A stretch of 64,000 nucleotides of DNA from Acuticoccus sp965213555 (GTDB lineage: Bacteria; Pseudomonadota; Alphaproteobacteria; Rhizobiales; Amorphaceae): positions 2,976,001 through 3,040,000 of the forward strand of contig NZ_OZ243890.1 in NCBI RefSeq assembly GCF_965213555.1. Reading direction: 5' to 3'. Of this stretch, positions 8,119-17,009 are shown piece by piece. Position numbers and translations under genes: made by a program. Every line of letters begins with the position of its first letter. Positions within the stretch are counted from its first letter, which is position 1. A model generated the notes under the pieces. It was not told where the DNA came from. It did not search any database and saw only the letters and a list, made by a program, of their open reading frames with translations.

Positions 8119-9462
8119 ATGGACTTCGCGCTGCCCCGTGAGCTGCAGGACTACCTCGCGCGCCTCGACGCCTTCATCGACGACACCATCCGGCCGCTCC
8201 AGGCGCGGGACGACAACGAGCGTTACTTCGACCATCGCCGCGAGTGGGCGCGCACTGACTTCGAGCGCGACGGGCTGCCGCGGCCGGAGTGGGAGGCGCT
8301 GATGGCGGAGGCGGTGCGGCTCGCCGACGAGGCAGGCTTCTACCGCTTTTCCCTGCCCCGGGAGTACGGCGGAGAGGACGGCGGCAACCTTTGGATGGCG
8401 GTCATCCGCGAGCACCTCGCCGCCAAGGGGCTCGGGCTGTTCAACGACCTGCAGACCGAGCACTCCATCGTCGGCAACTTCCCCGTCATCGTGATGCTGC
8501 GCGACTTCGGCTCGCCGGAGCAGAAGGAGCGCTACATCCGCGGCGCGCTGGAGGGCGGCTTCCACCTGTCCTTCGGCCTCACCGAGCCCGAGCACGGCTC
8601 CGACGCCACCTTCATGGCGACGCGGGCGGTGCCCGAGGCACGGGAGGGCCGCGCCGGCTGGCGCATCGACGGCGAGAAGATGTGGACGACGGGGATGCAC
8701 ACCGCATCCCACTGCGTCGTGTTCGCGAGGACCGAAGGCAAGGACGGCGACGCGCGCGGGATCACCGCCTTCCTCGTCCCGTCGGACACGCCGGGCGTGA
8801 GGGTCGAGGAGTACCTGTGGACCTTCAACATGCCCACCGACCACCCGCGCGTCAGCTTCACCGACGTATGGGTGGCGGACGAGGCGGTGTTCGGCGAGCC
8901 GGGCGGCGGGCTCGCCCTCGCCCAGGCGTTCGTGCACGAGAACCGCATCCGCCAGGCCGCGTCCTCGCTGGGCGCCGCGGTCTACTGCATCGAGGAGAGC
9001 GTGCGCTACGCCCGTGACCGGACCGTGTTCGGCCAGGATTTGTCGCGCAACCAGGCGATCCAGTTTCCGTTGGTCGAGCTCGCCACCCAGGCCGAGATGC
9101 TGCGCCTTCTCATCCGCAAGACGGCGTGGGAGATGGACCAGATGCCCCACCCCGAGGTGGAGCGACGCCTGTCGGACAAGGTGTCCATGTGCAACTACTG
9201 GGCGAACCGGCTGTGCTGCGAAGCAGCGGACCGGGCGATGCAGGTGCACGGCGGCATCGGCTACTCGCGGCACAAGCCGTTCGAGCACATCTTCCGCCAC
9301 CATAGGCGCTACAGGATCACCGAAGGGTCGGAGGAGATCCAGATGCGCAAGGTGGCGGCGTACCTGTTCGGCTACATGGGTCCGCGCAAGAACGCGGTGC
9401 CGGCGCCGACGCCGCGCTCGTCGACCCCTGCCAAGCCTCGTATGGTCGAGGCGGCCCAATGA
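8119..9462 (+). CDS. Acyl-CoA dehydrogenase, LvaC/ACAD10-like
   Basis: 447-residue flavoprotein of the acyl-CoA dehydrogenase superfamily, longer than the usual 380. Motifs: FGLTEPEHGSDATFM, RIDGEKMWTTGMHT, HGGIGYSRHKPFEHI and RITEGSEEIQMRK, with the catalytic Glu of the TEG motif at about residue 402, the canonical position. It follows the kinase and DUF6285 genes. In the lva system the matching enzyme turns 4-phosphoacyl-CoA into an enoyl-CoA or 3-hydroxyacyl-CoA by eliminating phosphate. That chemistry is inferred from context; a conventional dehydrogenase role is the alternative. Its stop overlaps the next start (ATGA). Confidence 0.88.
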   Translation: MDFALPRELQDYLARLDAFIDDTIRPLQARDDNERYFDHRREWARTDFERDGLPRPEWEALMAEAVRLADEAGFYRFSLPREYGGEDGGNLWMAVIREHLAAKGLGLFNDLQTEHSIVGNFPVIVMLRDFGSPEQKERYIRGALEGGFHLSFGLTEPEHGSDATFMATRAVPEAREGRAGWRIDGEKMWTTGMHTASHCVVFARTEGKDGDARGITAFLVPSDTPGVRVEEYLWTFNMPTDHPRVSFTDVWVADEAVFGEPGGGLALAQAFVHENRIRQAASSLGAAVYCIEESVRYARDRTVFGQDLSRNQAIQFPLVELATQAEMLRLLIRKTAWEMDQMPHPEVERRLSDKVSMCNYWANRLCCEAADRAMQVHGGIGYSRHKPFEHIFRHHRRYRITEGSEEIQMRKVAAYLFGYMGPRKNAVPAPTPRSSTPAKPRMVEAAQ

Positions 9463-10328
9463 GCGCGACCGAGACGGTCCGGGTCGAGGTCGCGGACCGC
9501 GTCATGACAGTGACGCTGTCGCGGCCCGAGAAGCTGAACGCGTTCAACGCGGCGATGCGCGAGGCGCTGATCGCTGCCTTCGATCGGGCGGACGCCGACG
9601 ACGAGGTGCGCGCCGTTATCGTGACCGGCGAGGGCAGGGCGTTCTGCGCCGGGGCGGACATCTCGGCGGGCGCCGGAGGTTTCGGCAACCCCGGCGCCAG
9701 CGGCGACGCGGACTGGGGCGACGAGCGGCTGCGCGACGGCGGCGGCCTCGTGACGCTGCGCATCTTCCGCTGCCTGAAGCCGGTGATCGCCGCGGTGAAC
9801 GGTGCGGCCGTCGGCGTCGGGGCGACGATGCAGCTTCCCATGGACGTGCGCCTCGCCTCCGACGCAGCGCGGTTCGGGTTCGTGTTCGCCCGCCGCGGGA
9901 TCGTGCCGGAGGCGTGCTCGTCCTGGTTCCTGCCGCGCGTCGTCGGCGTCTCCACGGCGCTGGAGTGGTGCTATACCGGCCGCGTGTTCGATGCCCGCGA
10001 GGCGCTCGAAGCCGGGCTCGTGCGCTCGCTCCACGCGCCGGACGACCTGATGCCCGCCGCCCGCGCCCTCGCCGCCGAGATCGCGGACCACGCCGCGCCG
10101 GTCTCCGTCGCGCTGACGCGGCAGATGATGTGGCGCATGCTGGGCGCGCGCGATCCCATGGAGGCGCACCGCATCGACAGCCGGGGGATCGCCGCGCGCG
10201 TCGCCTCGGGCGATGCCGCCGAGGGCGTCGGCAGCTTCCTGGAGAAGCGGGCGGCCGCCTTCCCGGACCGGGTCAGCCGCGACATGCCGGGGTACTTCCC
10301 CTGGTGGGAGGACGAGCCTTGGCGCTGA
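9459..10328 (+). CDS. Enoyl-CoA hydratase/isomerase (crotonase family)
   Basis: 289 residues. Crotonase features: RPEKLNAFN near the N-terminus, the oxyanion-hole segment FCAGADIS, NGAAVGVGATMQLP forming the second backbone amide, and the acidic residue in GIVPEACSS. A Gly/Asp-rich insertion (about residues 66-90) follows the ADIS motif, which makes it slightly longer than the average member. Overlaps the acyl-CoA dehydrogenase by four bases. Likely hydrates the enoyl-CoA formed by that dehydrogenase to a 3-hydroxyacyl-CoA. Specificity not determinable. Confidence 0.9.
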   Translation: MSATETVRVEVADRVMTVTLSRPEKLNAFNAAMREALIAAFDRADADDEVRAVIVTGEGRAFCAGADISAGAGGFGNPGASGDADWGDERLRDGGGLVTLRIFRCLKPVIAAVNGAAVGVGATMQLPMDVRLASDAARFGFVFARRGIVPEACSSWFLPRVVGVSTALEWCYTGRVFDAREALEAGLVRSLHAPDDLMPAARALAAEIADHAAPVSVALTRQMMWRMLGARDPMEAHRIDSRGIAARVASGDAAEGVGSFLEKRAAAFPDRVSRDMPGYFPWWEDEPWR

Positions 10329-10380
10329 GCGCCGACGGACTAGAACCAGCTGGACAAATAATGAGAACGGGGAGGGGACG

Positions 10381-11178
10381 ATGGCGCTGGCCGAGGTGAC
10401 GACCGACACGAGGCTTCTCGTGAGCCGTGAGGGCGACGTCGTCGTCGTCCGGCTCAACGACCCGAAGACGATGAACGCGCTGACCGAGGACATCGCGAAT
10501 GGGGTCCGCAGCGCCCTCGAGGAGGCCGGCACGAGCGCCCGCGCGGTGATCCTCGCCGGTGGCGAGCGCGCGTTCTCGTCCGGCGCCAACCTCACCGGCT
10601 CGTCCACCATGGGCTCGCCGGAGCACGACACCGGCGCCTCGCTGGAGCGCACGTTCAACCCGCTGATGGAGACGATCCGCGGCCTGCCGATCCCCATCGT
10701 CACCGCGGTGCGCGGCGCGGCGGCGGGCGTCGGCGCCTCCCTCGCCATGGCAGGGGACATCATCGTCGCCGGCCGCTCGGCTTACTTCCTGGAGGCGTTC
10801 GCGCGCATCGGCCTCGTGCCGGACGGCGGCGCGACCTGGCTCCTCACCCAGGCCGTCGGCCGGGTGCGCGCCATGGAGATGATGCTGCTCGCCGAGAAGA
10901 TCCCGGCGGAGAAGGCGCACGGGTGGGGCCTCGTCACCCGCGTCGTCGACGACGAGGCGGTGGACGCCACCGCGATGGAGATCGCGGAGAAGCTCGCCGC
11001 CGGGCCGTCCCGCGCCCTCGGCCTCATCCGCCGCGCCGCCTGGTCGGCGGCTGAGTCGACGTTCGCCGAGGCGATGGCCAACGAGCGCGCGCTGCAGCGC
11101 GAGGCCGGACGCCATCCGGACTTCGCCGAGGGCGTCGCAGCGTTTCGTGAGAAGCGGCCCGCGCGCTTCGCCGGCTGA
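10381..11178 (+). CDS. Enoyl-CoA hydratase/isomerase, PaaG-like
   Basis: 265 residues from the ATG at 10381, preceded by GGGGAGGGG; the frame is open further upstream but that part has no crotonase similarity. Motifs: FSSGANLTG (oxyanion hole), GAAAGVGASLAMAGDI, and GLVPDGGATWLL, where Asp takes the place of the usual second catalytic Glu. The VPDGG form is typical of isomerase-type members such as PaaG, so a double-bond isomerase role alongside the hydratase before it is plausible. 21 bp upstream of the thiolase. Confidence 0.9.
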   Translation: MALAEVTTDTRLLVSREGDVVVVRLNDPKTMNALTEDIANGVRSALEEAGTSARAVILAGGERAFSSGANLTGSSTMGSPEHDTGASLERTFNPLMETIRGLPIPIVTAVRGAAAGVGASLAMAGDIIVAGRSAYFLEAFARIGLVPDGGATWLLTQAVGRVRAMEMMLLAEKIPAEKAHGWGLVTRVVDDEAVDATAMEIAEKLAAGPSRALGLIRRAAWSAAESTFAEAMANERALQREAGRHPDFAEGVAAFREKRPARFAG

Positions 11179-11199
11179 ACCAACACAAGGAGGCCCGCC

Positions 11200-12372
11200 A
11201 TGGCCGAAGCCTACATCGTCAGCGCCGTGCGCACCGCCGGCGGCCGCCGGGGCGGCAAGCTCGCCGGCTGGCATCCCGTCGACCTCGCCGCGGCCACCAT
11301 CGACGCGGCGGTCGAGCGCGCCGGGGTCGACCCCGCTGCGCTCGAGGACGTCATCATGGGGTGCGTCGGGCAGACCCATGAGCAGGGGCTGCACGTGGGG
11401 CGCAACGCGGTCCTCGCCTCGAAGCTGCCGGAGAGCGTGCCGGCTGTCTCCATCGACCGCCAGTGCGGCTCGTCCCAGCAGGCGATCCAGTTCGCCGCCC
11501 AGGCCGTGTTGAGCGGCACGCAGGACCTCGTCCTCGCGTCGGGGGTCGAGTCGATGTCGCGCGTGCCCATGGGGGCGACCGGCCGCTTCACGCCGCAGTT
11601 CGAGGCGGGATCGCCGAAGAGCCACCGCCTCGACGAGCGCTACCCCGGCATCGCCTTCACCCAGTTCAAGGGCGCCGAGATGATGGCGCAGAAGCATGGC
11701 TTCGAGCGCGAGGAGCTCGACGAGTTCGCGCTGCACAGCCATCGCAAGGCGGTCGCCGCGACCCAGGGTGGCGCCTTCCGCGACGAGGTCGTGCCCGTCG
11801 AGGTCTCCGACGGCAGCGGCGGGACGACGATGCACACCACGGACGAGGGCATCCGCTTCGACGCCTCGGCGGAGGCGCTCGCCGGCCTGAAGACGCTGGA
11901 GCCGGATGGCCGCATCACCGCCGGCAACGCCTCGCAGATCTGCGATGGCGCGTCGGCCGTCCTCGTCGCCAGCGAGGCGGCAGTGAAGGCCCATGGCCTC
12001 AGGCCGCTCGCGCGCATTCATGCCTTCACGGTGACCGGGGGCGACCCCGTCATCATGCTGGAGGAGCCGCTGTTCGCCACCGACAAAGCGCTCGAGCGGG
12101 CTGGGATGTCCCTCGACGACATCGACCTCTTCGAGGTGAACGAGGCGTTCGCCTCGGTGCCGCTGGCGTGGCTGAAGCACACCGGCGCCGACCCCGAGCG
12201 GCTCAACGTCAACGGCGGCGCCATCGCGCTGGGGCACCCCCTCGGCGCATCCGGCACCAAGCTGATGGCCACCCTCGTCCACGCGCTCCGGGCCCGCGGC
12301 AAGCGCTACGGGCTGCAGACCATGTGCGAGGGCGGCGGGCTCGCCAACGTGATGATCGTCGAGGCGGCCTGA
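11200..12372 (+). CDS. Acetyl-CoA C-acyltransferase (thiolase II family)
   Basis: 390-residue thiolase that cleaves a 3-ketoacyl-CoA with CoA to release acetyl- or propionyl-CoA. The catalytic residues are all in place: nucleophile Cys89 (DRQCGSSQQA), His346 (GHPLGASG) and Cys376 (CEGGGLANVM). Start ATG follows AAGGAGG. Closing step of the beta-oxidation-like run from 3930. No separate 3-hydroxyacyl-CoA dehydrogenase lies inside this run; the nearest one is at 38.1 kb. Confidence 0.94.
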   Translation: MAEAYIVSAVRTAGGRRGGKLAGWHPVDLAAATIDAAVERAGVDPAALEDVIMGCVGQTHEQGLHVGRNAVLASKLPESVPAVSIDRQCGSSQQAIQFAAQAVLSGTQDLVLASGVESMSRVPMGATGRFTPQFEAGSPKSHRLDERYPGIAFTQFKGAEMMAQKHGFEREELDEFALHSHRKAVAATQGGAFRDEVVPVEVSDGSGGTTMHTTDEGIRFDASAEALAGLKTLEPDGRITAGNASQICDGASAVLVASEAAVKAHGLRPLARIHAFTVTGGDPVIMLEEPLFATDKALERAGMSLDDIDLFEVNEAFASVPLAWLKHTGADPERLNVNGGAIALGHPLGASGTKLMATLVHALRARGKRYGLQTMCEGGGLANVMIVEAA

Positions 12373-12441
12373 GCGGTCCGACGGCGACCTTCGTAGGGTC
12401 GACTTGATCAAGCAATAAACGGGACAACGGGGAAGGAACGA

Positions 12442-13587
12442 ATGATGAGGAAGACGACGAGGACGGCGCTGCTGGGCGCGACCGCGGCCGTCGCGCTGGG
12501 TGGCGCCGCGCAGGCCGAGACGCTGCGCTACGCCATCGGCTGGCCGCCCAACACGGTGGCGACGGACGCGATCCAGACTTACGCCGACGTCGCGGCCGAG
12601 GCATCGGGCGGCGAGCTGGAGGTGAAGGTCTTCCCGCTGTCGCTGCTCAACTTCCTCGAGGCGTCGGCGGGCGTGCGCGACGGCATCGCCGACATCGTGA
12701 CGATCCTCGTGCCTTACTTCCTGTCGGAGTTCCCGACGACGAACTTCGCGGGCGAGCTGTCCGGCCTCGTCGACCTCGAGGAGGGCGTCGGCGAGCGCGC
12801 CAACATGGCCTTCACCGGCGCGTTCTCCGAGTTCGTGATGCTGAACTGCGAGGACTGCGCCGAGGAGTTCGCCGCGCAGAACCAGGTGTTCACCGCCGGC
12901 GCCACCAGCCCGTCCTACATCCTGCAGTGCACCAAGCCGATCACCACCGCCGAGGACCTGCAAGGCGCACGGCTGCGGGCGGGCGGGGCGTTCTGGGCAC
13001 GCTGGGCCGAGGAGATGGGCGCTACCACCATCTCCATGTCGATCAACGAGACGTTCGAGGGGCTGAGCCAGGGCGTCCTCGACTGCACCATGAGCTCGGG
13101 GAGCGAGCTCTCTCAGTTCGGCTTCATCGACGTCGTGAGCGACCTCACCACGGGCGTGCCAGGCGCGGTGTACGCCTCCGCGACGTCGAGCGTGAACCGT
13201 GGGACCTGGCAGGGGCTCACCGACGAGGAGCGGACCGCGATCATGCGGGCCTCCTCCGCGCTCAGCGCGCACATGACTTGGAACTACTGGGACGAGTCGC
13301 AGAAGAACTTCGAGGCGGCGCGCGCGAAGGGCATCACCTTCCACGAGCCGGCTGACGCGCTGCTCGAGGAGAGCCACGCGTACATCCTGCGCGACGCCGA
13401 GGCCCGGATCGCCGACTACGCCGAGCGCTTCGGCCTCCAGGAGGGGGACGCGAAGCTCGCCACCATGCGAGAGCTCATCAACAAGTGGGTCCCGCTGGTG
13501 CAGGACGTGGAGACGGTGGACGCGCTGACCGAGCTCTACTGGACCGAGGTCATGTCGAAGGTGGACGTGTCGGCCTACGGCATGTGA
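12442..13587 (+). CDS. dctP: TRAP transporter solute-binding protein (DctP family)
   Basis: Periplasmic receptor of a tripartite ATP-independent transporter for an organic acid. 381 residues with a Sec signal peptide (Lys/Arg start, hydrophobic core, cleavage after AQA near residue 25). It contains the DctP-family central region with LRAGGAFWARWAEEMGA and the substrate-selection segment SINETFEGLSQGVLDCTMS. Read rightward, 69 bp after the thiolase, while the two permease genes lie convergently downstream on the other strand. The 10-bp palindrome CTTGATCAAG at 12403-12412 lies just upstream and could be an operator. The genomic position suggests it imports the acid degraded by the preceding enzymes. 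Confidence 0.93.
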   Translation: MMRKTTRTALLGATAAVALGGAAQAETLRYAIGWPPNTVATDAIQTYADVAAEASGGELEVKVFPLSLLNFLEASAGVRDGIADIVTILVPYFLSEFPTTNFAGELSGLVDLEEGVGERANMAFTGAFSEFVMLNCEDCAEEFAAQNQVFTAGATSPSYILQCTKPITTAEDLQGARLRAGGAFWARWAEEMGATTISMSINETFEGLSQGVLDCTMSSGSELSQFGFIDVVSDLTTGVPGAVYASATSSVNRGTWQGLTDEERTAIMRASSALSAHMTWNYWDESQKNFEAARAKGITFHEPADALLEESHAYILRDAEARIADYAERFGLQEGDAKLATMRELINKWVPLVQDVETVDALTELYWTEVMSKVDVSAYGM

Positions 13588-13595
13588 GCGGGCGA

Positions 13596-13625
13596 CGGAC
13601 GCTCGGCTGCGGTGCCGGGCGTCCG
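13596..13625. terminator. Hairpin between convergent TRAP genes (probable terminator)
   Basis: CGGACGC (13596-13602) pairs with GCGTCCG (13619-13625), and the inner CGGC pairs with GCCG. The hairpin lies in the 46-bp gap between the stops of the convergent dctP and dctM genes. No T-run, so bidirectional termination is inferred from stem and position. Confidence 0.55.
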
Positions 13626-13633
13626 CGCGACGC

Positions 13634-14941
13634 CTACCCTACGGCCTGCGGCAGGTAGAGCACGATCTGCGGCACCTGCGAGATGAGGACGAGGATCGCA
13701 AGGTCCATGACGAGGAACCACAGGACCCCGCGGAAGATCGTACCGGTGTCCACGAGGTCGCCCACCACGCTCTTGATCACGAACACGTTCATGCCGATCG
13801 GGGGCGTCAGCATGCCGATCTCGAGCAGCTTCGTCAGCACGATGCCGAACCAGATGAGGCTCCATGACAGGTCGTCGATGATGGGCAGGACGATGGGCAT
13901 GGTAAGGAGGAGCGCGCCGATCGGCTCCAGGAACATGCCGAGCACCAGGTACATGACGATGATGCCGAACAAGAGCACCGTCGGGTCGGCACCCAGCGCG
14001 AGGACCGCGCTCGCCAGGTAGTCCCCCGCGCCGGACAGCGCCAGGAAGCGGGTGAGGAGGCTGGCACCGACGCCGATGAGGATGAGCGCGGCGGTGGTCG
14101 TGAGCGTCTCCTCCACGGCGAGCCTGAACTTGCCCCACGACAGCGAGCGGCGCACGAGCGCCACGAGGACGGACAGGAACGCACCGACCGCGCCGGCCTC
14201 GGTGGGCGTGAACACGCCGCTGAAGAGGCCGCCGAAGATCGCGATCATCACCGTCAGGATCGGCCAGGTCTCGACGAGGGACGCGAGCCGCTCGGTTCGG
14301 GTCAGGCGCTCGTCCATGGGAGGGGCGAGCGCGGGGTTCAGCCAGACGCGCACGAGGACGACGACGACGTAGCCGAGCGCGGTGAGCAGCCCGACCGAGA
14401 CCCCGGCCAGGAAGAGCTCCGTCACCGGCGCCTGCGCGATCACACCATAGAGGATGAGGAGGATCGACGGCGGGATCAGCGCGCCGATGGTGCCCGCGAC
14501 GGCGACGGTGCCCGTGGCGAGCTCGGCGGAGTAGCGGTTCGCGGTCATCTCGGGCACCGCGATGCGGCCCATGGCGGCCGAGCAGGCGAGTGAGGAGCCG
14601 CAGACGGCGGCGAACCCTGCCGAGCCGAAGATCGCCGCGATGGCGAGGCCGCCGGGCAGCGAGGCGGTCCAGACCCGCGCCGCGCGGAACAGGCCCCGCG
14701 TCAGCTCGGCATGATAGCAGACGAAGCCGAGGAGCAGGAACATCGGCACCGAGGATAGGACCCAGTTCGCCGAGAACTGGTACGGCACGACGGCGAGCGC
14801 GCCCCAGGCGACGCGCCAGCCGAGCAGCACCCAGAGGCCGCCGAACGAGACGGTGATGAGCGCGACCCCGATAGGCACCCGCAACGCGATGAGGCCGAAG
14901 ATGGTGCCCAGTCCCGTGAGCCCGACGGCGATGTCGCTCAT
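13634..14941 (-). CDS. dctM: TRAP transporter large permease (DctM family)
   Basis: Large membrane subunit that carries the sodium-driven transport pathway. 435 residues from the ATG at 14941, with about a dozen hydrophobic segments. Family motifs: PMFLLLGFVCYHAELTRGL and IPPSILLILYGVIAQ, then the C-terminal PIGMNVFVIKSV. The frame is open far upstream but those residues are not membrane-like, and the chosen start overlaps the dctQ stop by four bases (ATGA). Works with DctQ (14938-15414) and DctP (12442-13587). Confidence 0.93.
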   Translation of the reverse strand: MSDIAVGLTGLGTIFGLIALRVPIGVALITVSFGGLWVLLGWRVAWGALAVVPYQFSANWVLSSVPMFLLLGFVCYHAELTRGLFRAARVWTASLPGGLAIAAIFGSAGFAAVCGSSLACSAAMGRIAVPEMTANRYSAELATGTVAVAGTIGALIPPSILLILYGVIAQAPVTELFLAGVSVGLLTALGYVVVVLVRVWLNPALAPPMDERLTRTERLASLVETWPILTVMIAIFGGLFSGVFTPTEAGAVGAFLSVLVALVRRSLSWGKFRLAVEETLTTTAALILIGVGASLLTRFLALSGAGDYLASAVLALGADPTVLLFGIIVMYLVLGMFLEPIGALLLTMPIVLPIIDDLSWSLIWFGIVLTKLLEIGMLTPPIGMNVFVIKSVVGDLVDTGTIFRGVLWFLVMDLAILVLISQVPQIVLYLPQAVG

Positions 14942-15414
14942 GCAGGTGGGCGGGGCTGCGCGTCCGGAGCATCTGCGGCCTCGCGCACCAGGAGGAGGAG
15001 GGCGACCAGCGCCATCAGGGCACAGCCGACTGGGACGACGTAGTAGCTCGGCCAAATGGGGATCGTGATCGAGCCCTGTTGGATCGCCGCGCCGATCTCG
15101 GCCTTGGCATTCGCCTCCAGGAGCGTACGCACGGCGATGAGCCCGAGCGCGACGGTGGTGAGCGCGCGTGCAAGGAGGGTAAGGGTGCGGCGCACCGGCG
15201 GCGGGAGGAGGTCGAACACCACCTCGACGCTGACGTGGGCACCACGACGTTCGGTGAGGGCGAGCGCAAGGAACGCGACGCCGACCATGTAGAAGTTCGA
15301 CACGAAGGTGATGGTGCCGGGGAGGGGGGCGTTGAACGCATAGCGTCCCACGACGTCGGCGGTGACATGCAGCATCATCAGCGTGAGGCAGGCGCCGGCG
15401 AGCACGGTGACCAC
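14938..15414 (-). CDS. dctQ: TRAP transporter small permease (DctQ family)
   Basis: Small membrane subunit, 158 residues, with four predicted membrane segments and the family hallmark ADVVGRYAF near the N-terminus, then GAHVSVEVVFDLLP. The first available start is the GTG at 15414. The frame extends about 30 codons further upstream to a TAG without another standard start, so the true N-terminus may be slightly longer with a rarer codon. Cotranscribed with dctM. Confidence 0.85.
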   Translation of the reverse strand: MVTVLAGACLTLMMLHVTADVVGRYAFNAPLPGTITFVSNFYMVGVAFLALALTERRGAHVSVEVVFDLLPPPVRRTLTLLARALTTVALGLIAVRTLLEANAKAEIGAAIQQGSITIPIWPSYYVVPVGCALMALVALLLLVREAADAPDAQPRPPA

Positions 15415-15560
15415 GCCGGTGAGGATCGAGGTGATGGTGCCCAGCGTGCGCAGCCTCGCCTCCTCGTGCCGCGGCGCCGGGTGCCCGCCCTTGCCGCGAT
15501 CCTACAGCGAGCGGGGACGGGCTCAAGCCTGCGACGAGGTCGACCGGTCCCGTGAAGGGA

Positions 15561-16889
15561 CTAACGAAGGGCGGACGAGCGCAGGACGAGGCTGAGCATG
15601 AAGGCCCCAGCGGCGCCGAAGAGCATCGGTCCGAGGACCGGCCACAGCGTACCTGGCCAAAACTGCGCATCGATAACCACGCCCACGACGCCGCTCGCGA
15701 TGGCGCCGCCACCCATTTGGAACGCGCCCGCGAGCCCCGAGGCGGTGCCGGCAAGGTGCGGCCGCACGCTCACGGACGCTGCGACGAGGCTCGGCAGCGC
15801 GAAGCCGTTGCCGAGGCCCACGACGAGCATCGGGCCGAACAGCGCGAGCGGATGGCTGCTTCCGGCGAGCGTCGCGCCCATCGCGAGCGTCACGCCGGCA
15901 AGCGTCGCAGCGTTGCCGATGACGATCATCGGCACGATGCCCACGCGTCCGACGTAGCGACCGGTCACGTAGTTGCCGACGAGGTAGCCCACCGACACCG
16001 TCATGAAGAACAGTCCGTAACCGGAAGCCGATAGGTCGAACACCTCCACCGAGACGAACACGCCACCGGCGACGAACGCGAAGAAGGTCGTGCACAGCAG
16101 GGCAAGGGTCACGACGTAAAGCCAGAAGGCGCGAACCGCGAGGAGCTCACGAGCCTCCGCGAGGAACCTCCCGAAGGCGCCATCCTCCCCTGAAGGGGGG
16201 TGCGTCTCGATGAGGCGGACCTGAGCTACCAAGGCGGCGCAAGCGGCGAACACCAACATGAAGAGGAAGATGACGCGCCAGCTCGACGCCTCGACCAGAA
16301 GCCCGCCGAGCGCCGGCGTCACCATGGGTGCCACCGCCATGCCCATGGTGACGTAGCCGATGGCCGAGGCAGCGCTGGTCCTAGGGTAGACGTCGCGCAC
16401 GATGGCGCGGGCGAGCGCGATCCCGGCGCACCCGCCCGCCGCCTGGATGACGCGCCCGGCGATCAACGCTTCAGCATTGGGTGCGAGCGCGCACAGCGCA
16501 GAGCCGAGGGCGAAGACCCACATCCCGATCAAGAGGACCGGGCGGCGACCCTTGAGGTCCGACAGCGGGCCGATGACAAGCTGGGCGAGCGCGGTCGCAA
16601 GGAGGTAGGCCGACACCGTGAGCGAGATCGCGGTGCTGGAGGTGCCGAGGTCGCGCTGCATCTCGGCCATCGCCGGCACATGCATGTTGAGCCCGATGGG
16701 CTGCACCATGGAGACCAGGATGAGCAGGCCGATGGGCGCGACGACAAGCGCCTCCGCGGGCGCTGTGTCCGTCGTCGCCGCGTGCCTCTCCGGTCCTGCG
16801 CGGCCCCCGGCGAAGGCGCTCGCGGTGTGATCGTAGGCGTTGCCGACGTCGAGCCCCTGATCGGTCCGTCTGGGCACGCCAGTGTTCAA
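15561..16889 (-). CDS. MFS multidrug efflux transporter, Bcr/CflA family
   Basis: Inner-membrane proton antiporter of the 12-helix drug-efflux class. 442 residues with a hydrophilic ~45-residue N-terminal extension before helix 1. Signature segments: PAMAEMQRDLGTS, SAYLLATALAQLVIGPLSDLKGRRPVLL (loop 2-3 motif A, GPLSDLKGRR), and GRVIQAAGGCAGIALARAIVRD. ATG start at 16889; a start nearer helix 1 is possible. Monocistronic, followed upstream by moaA on the same strand 120 bp away. Substrate unknown. Confidence 0.88.
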   Translation of the reverse strand: MNTGVPRRTDQGLDVGNAYDHTASAFAGGRAGPERHAATTDTAPAEALVVAPIGLLILVSMVQPIGLNMHVPAMAEMQRDLGTSSTAISLTVSAYLLATALAQLVIGPLSDLKGRRPVLLIGMWVFALGSALCALAPNAEALIAGRVIQAAGGCAGIALARAIVRDVYPRTSAASAIGYVTMGMAVAPMVTPALGGLLVEASSWRVIFLFMLVFAACAALVAQVRLIETHPPSGEDGAFGRFLAEARELLAVRAFWLYVVTLALLCTTFFAFVAGGVFVSVEVFDLSASGYGLFFMTVSVGYLVGNYVTGRYVGRVGIVPMIVIGNAATLAGVTLAMGATLAGSSHPLALFGPMLVVGLGNGFALPSLVAASVSVRPHLAGTASGLAGAFQMGGGAIASGVVGVVIDAQFWPGTLWPVLGPMLFGAAGAFMLSLVLRSSALR

Positions 16890-17009
16890 CGGGCCTCCTC
16901 AGCGTGGTGGCCCGCCACGTCAGCCACCCCACCCAACCTTGAGCACTGCGACGACTGCGGCTGCAATCCTACGTCCGTAGCCCCGTCGCTCACGTCACGC
17001 CCGCCGGCG

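Noticed and set aside
10273..13377. 1034-residue reverse-strand open frame
   Set aside because: Shadow of the crotonase, thiolase and dctP genes in GC-rich DNA; composition dominated by Arg, Gly, Ala and His with no domain.
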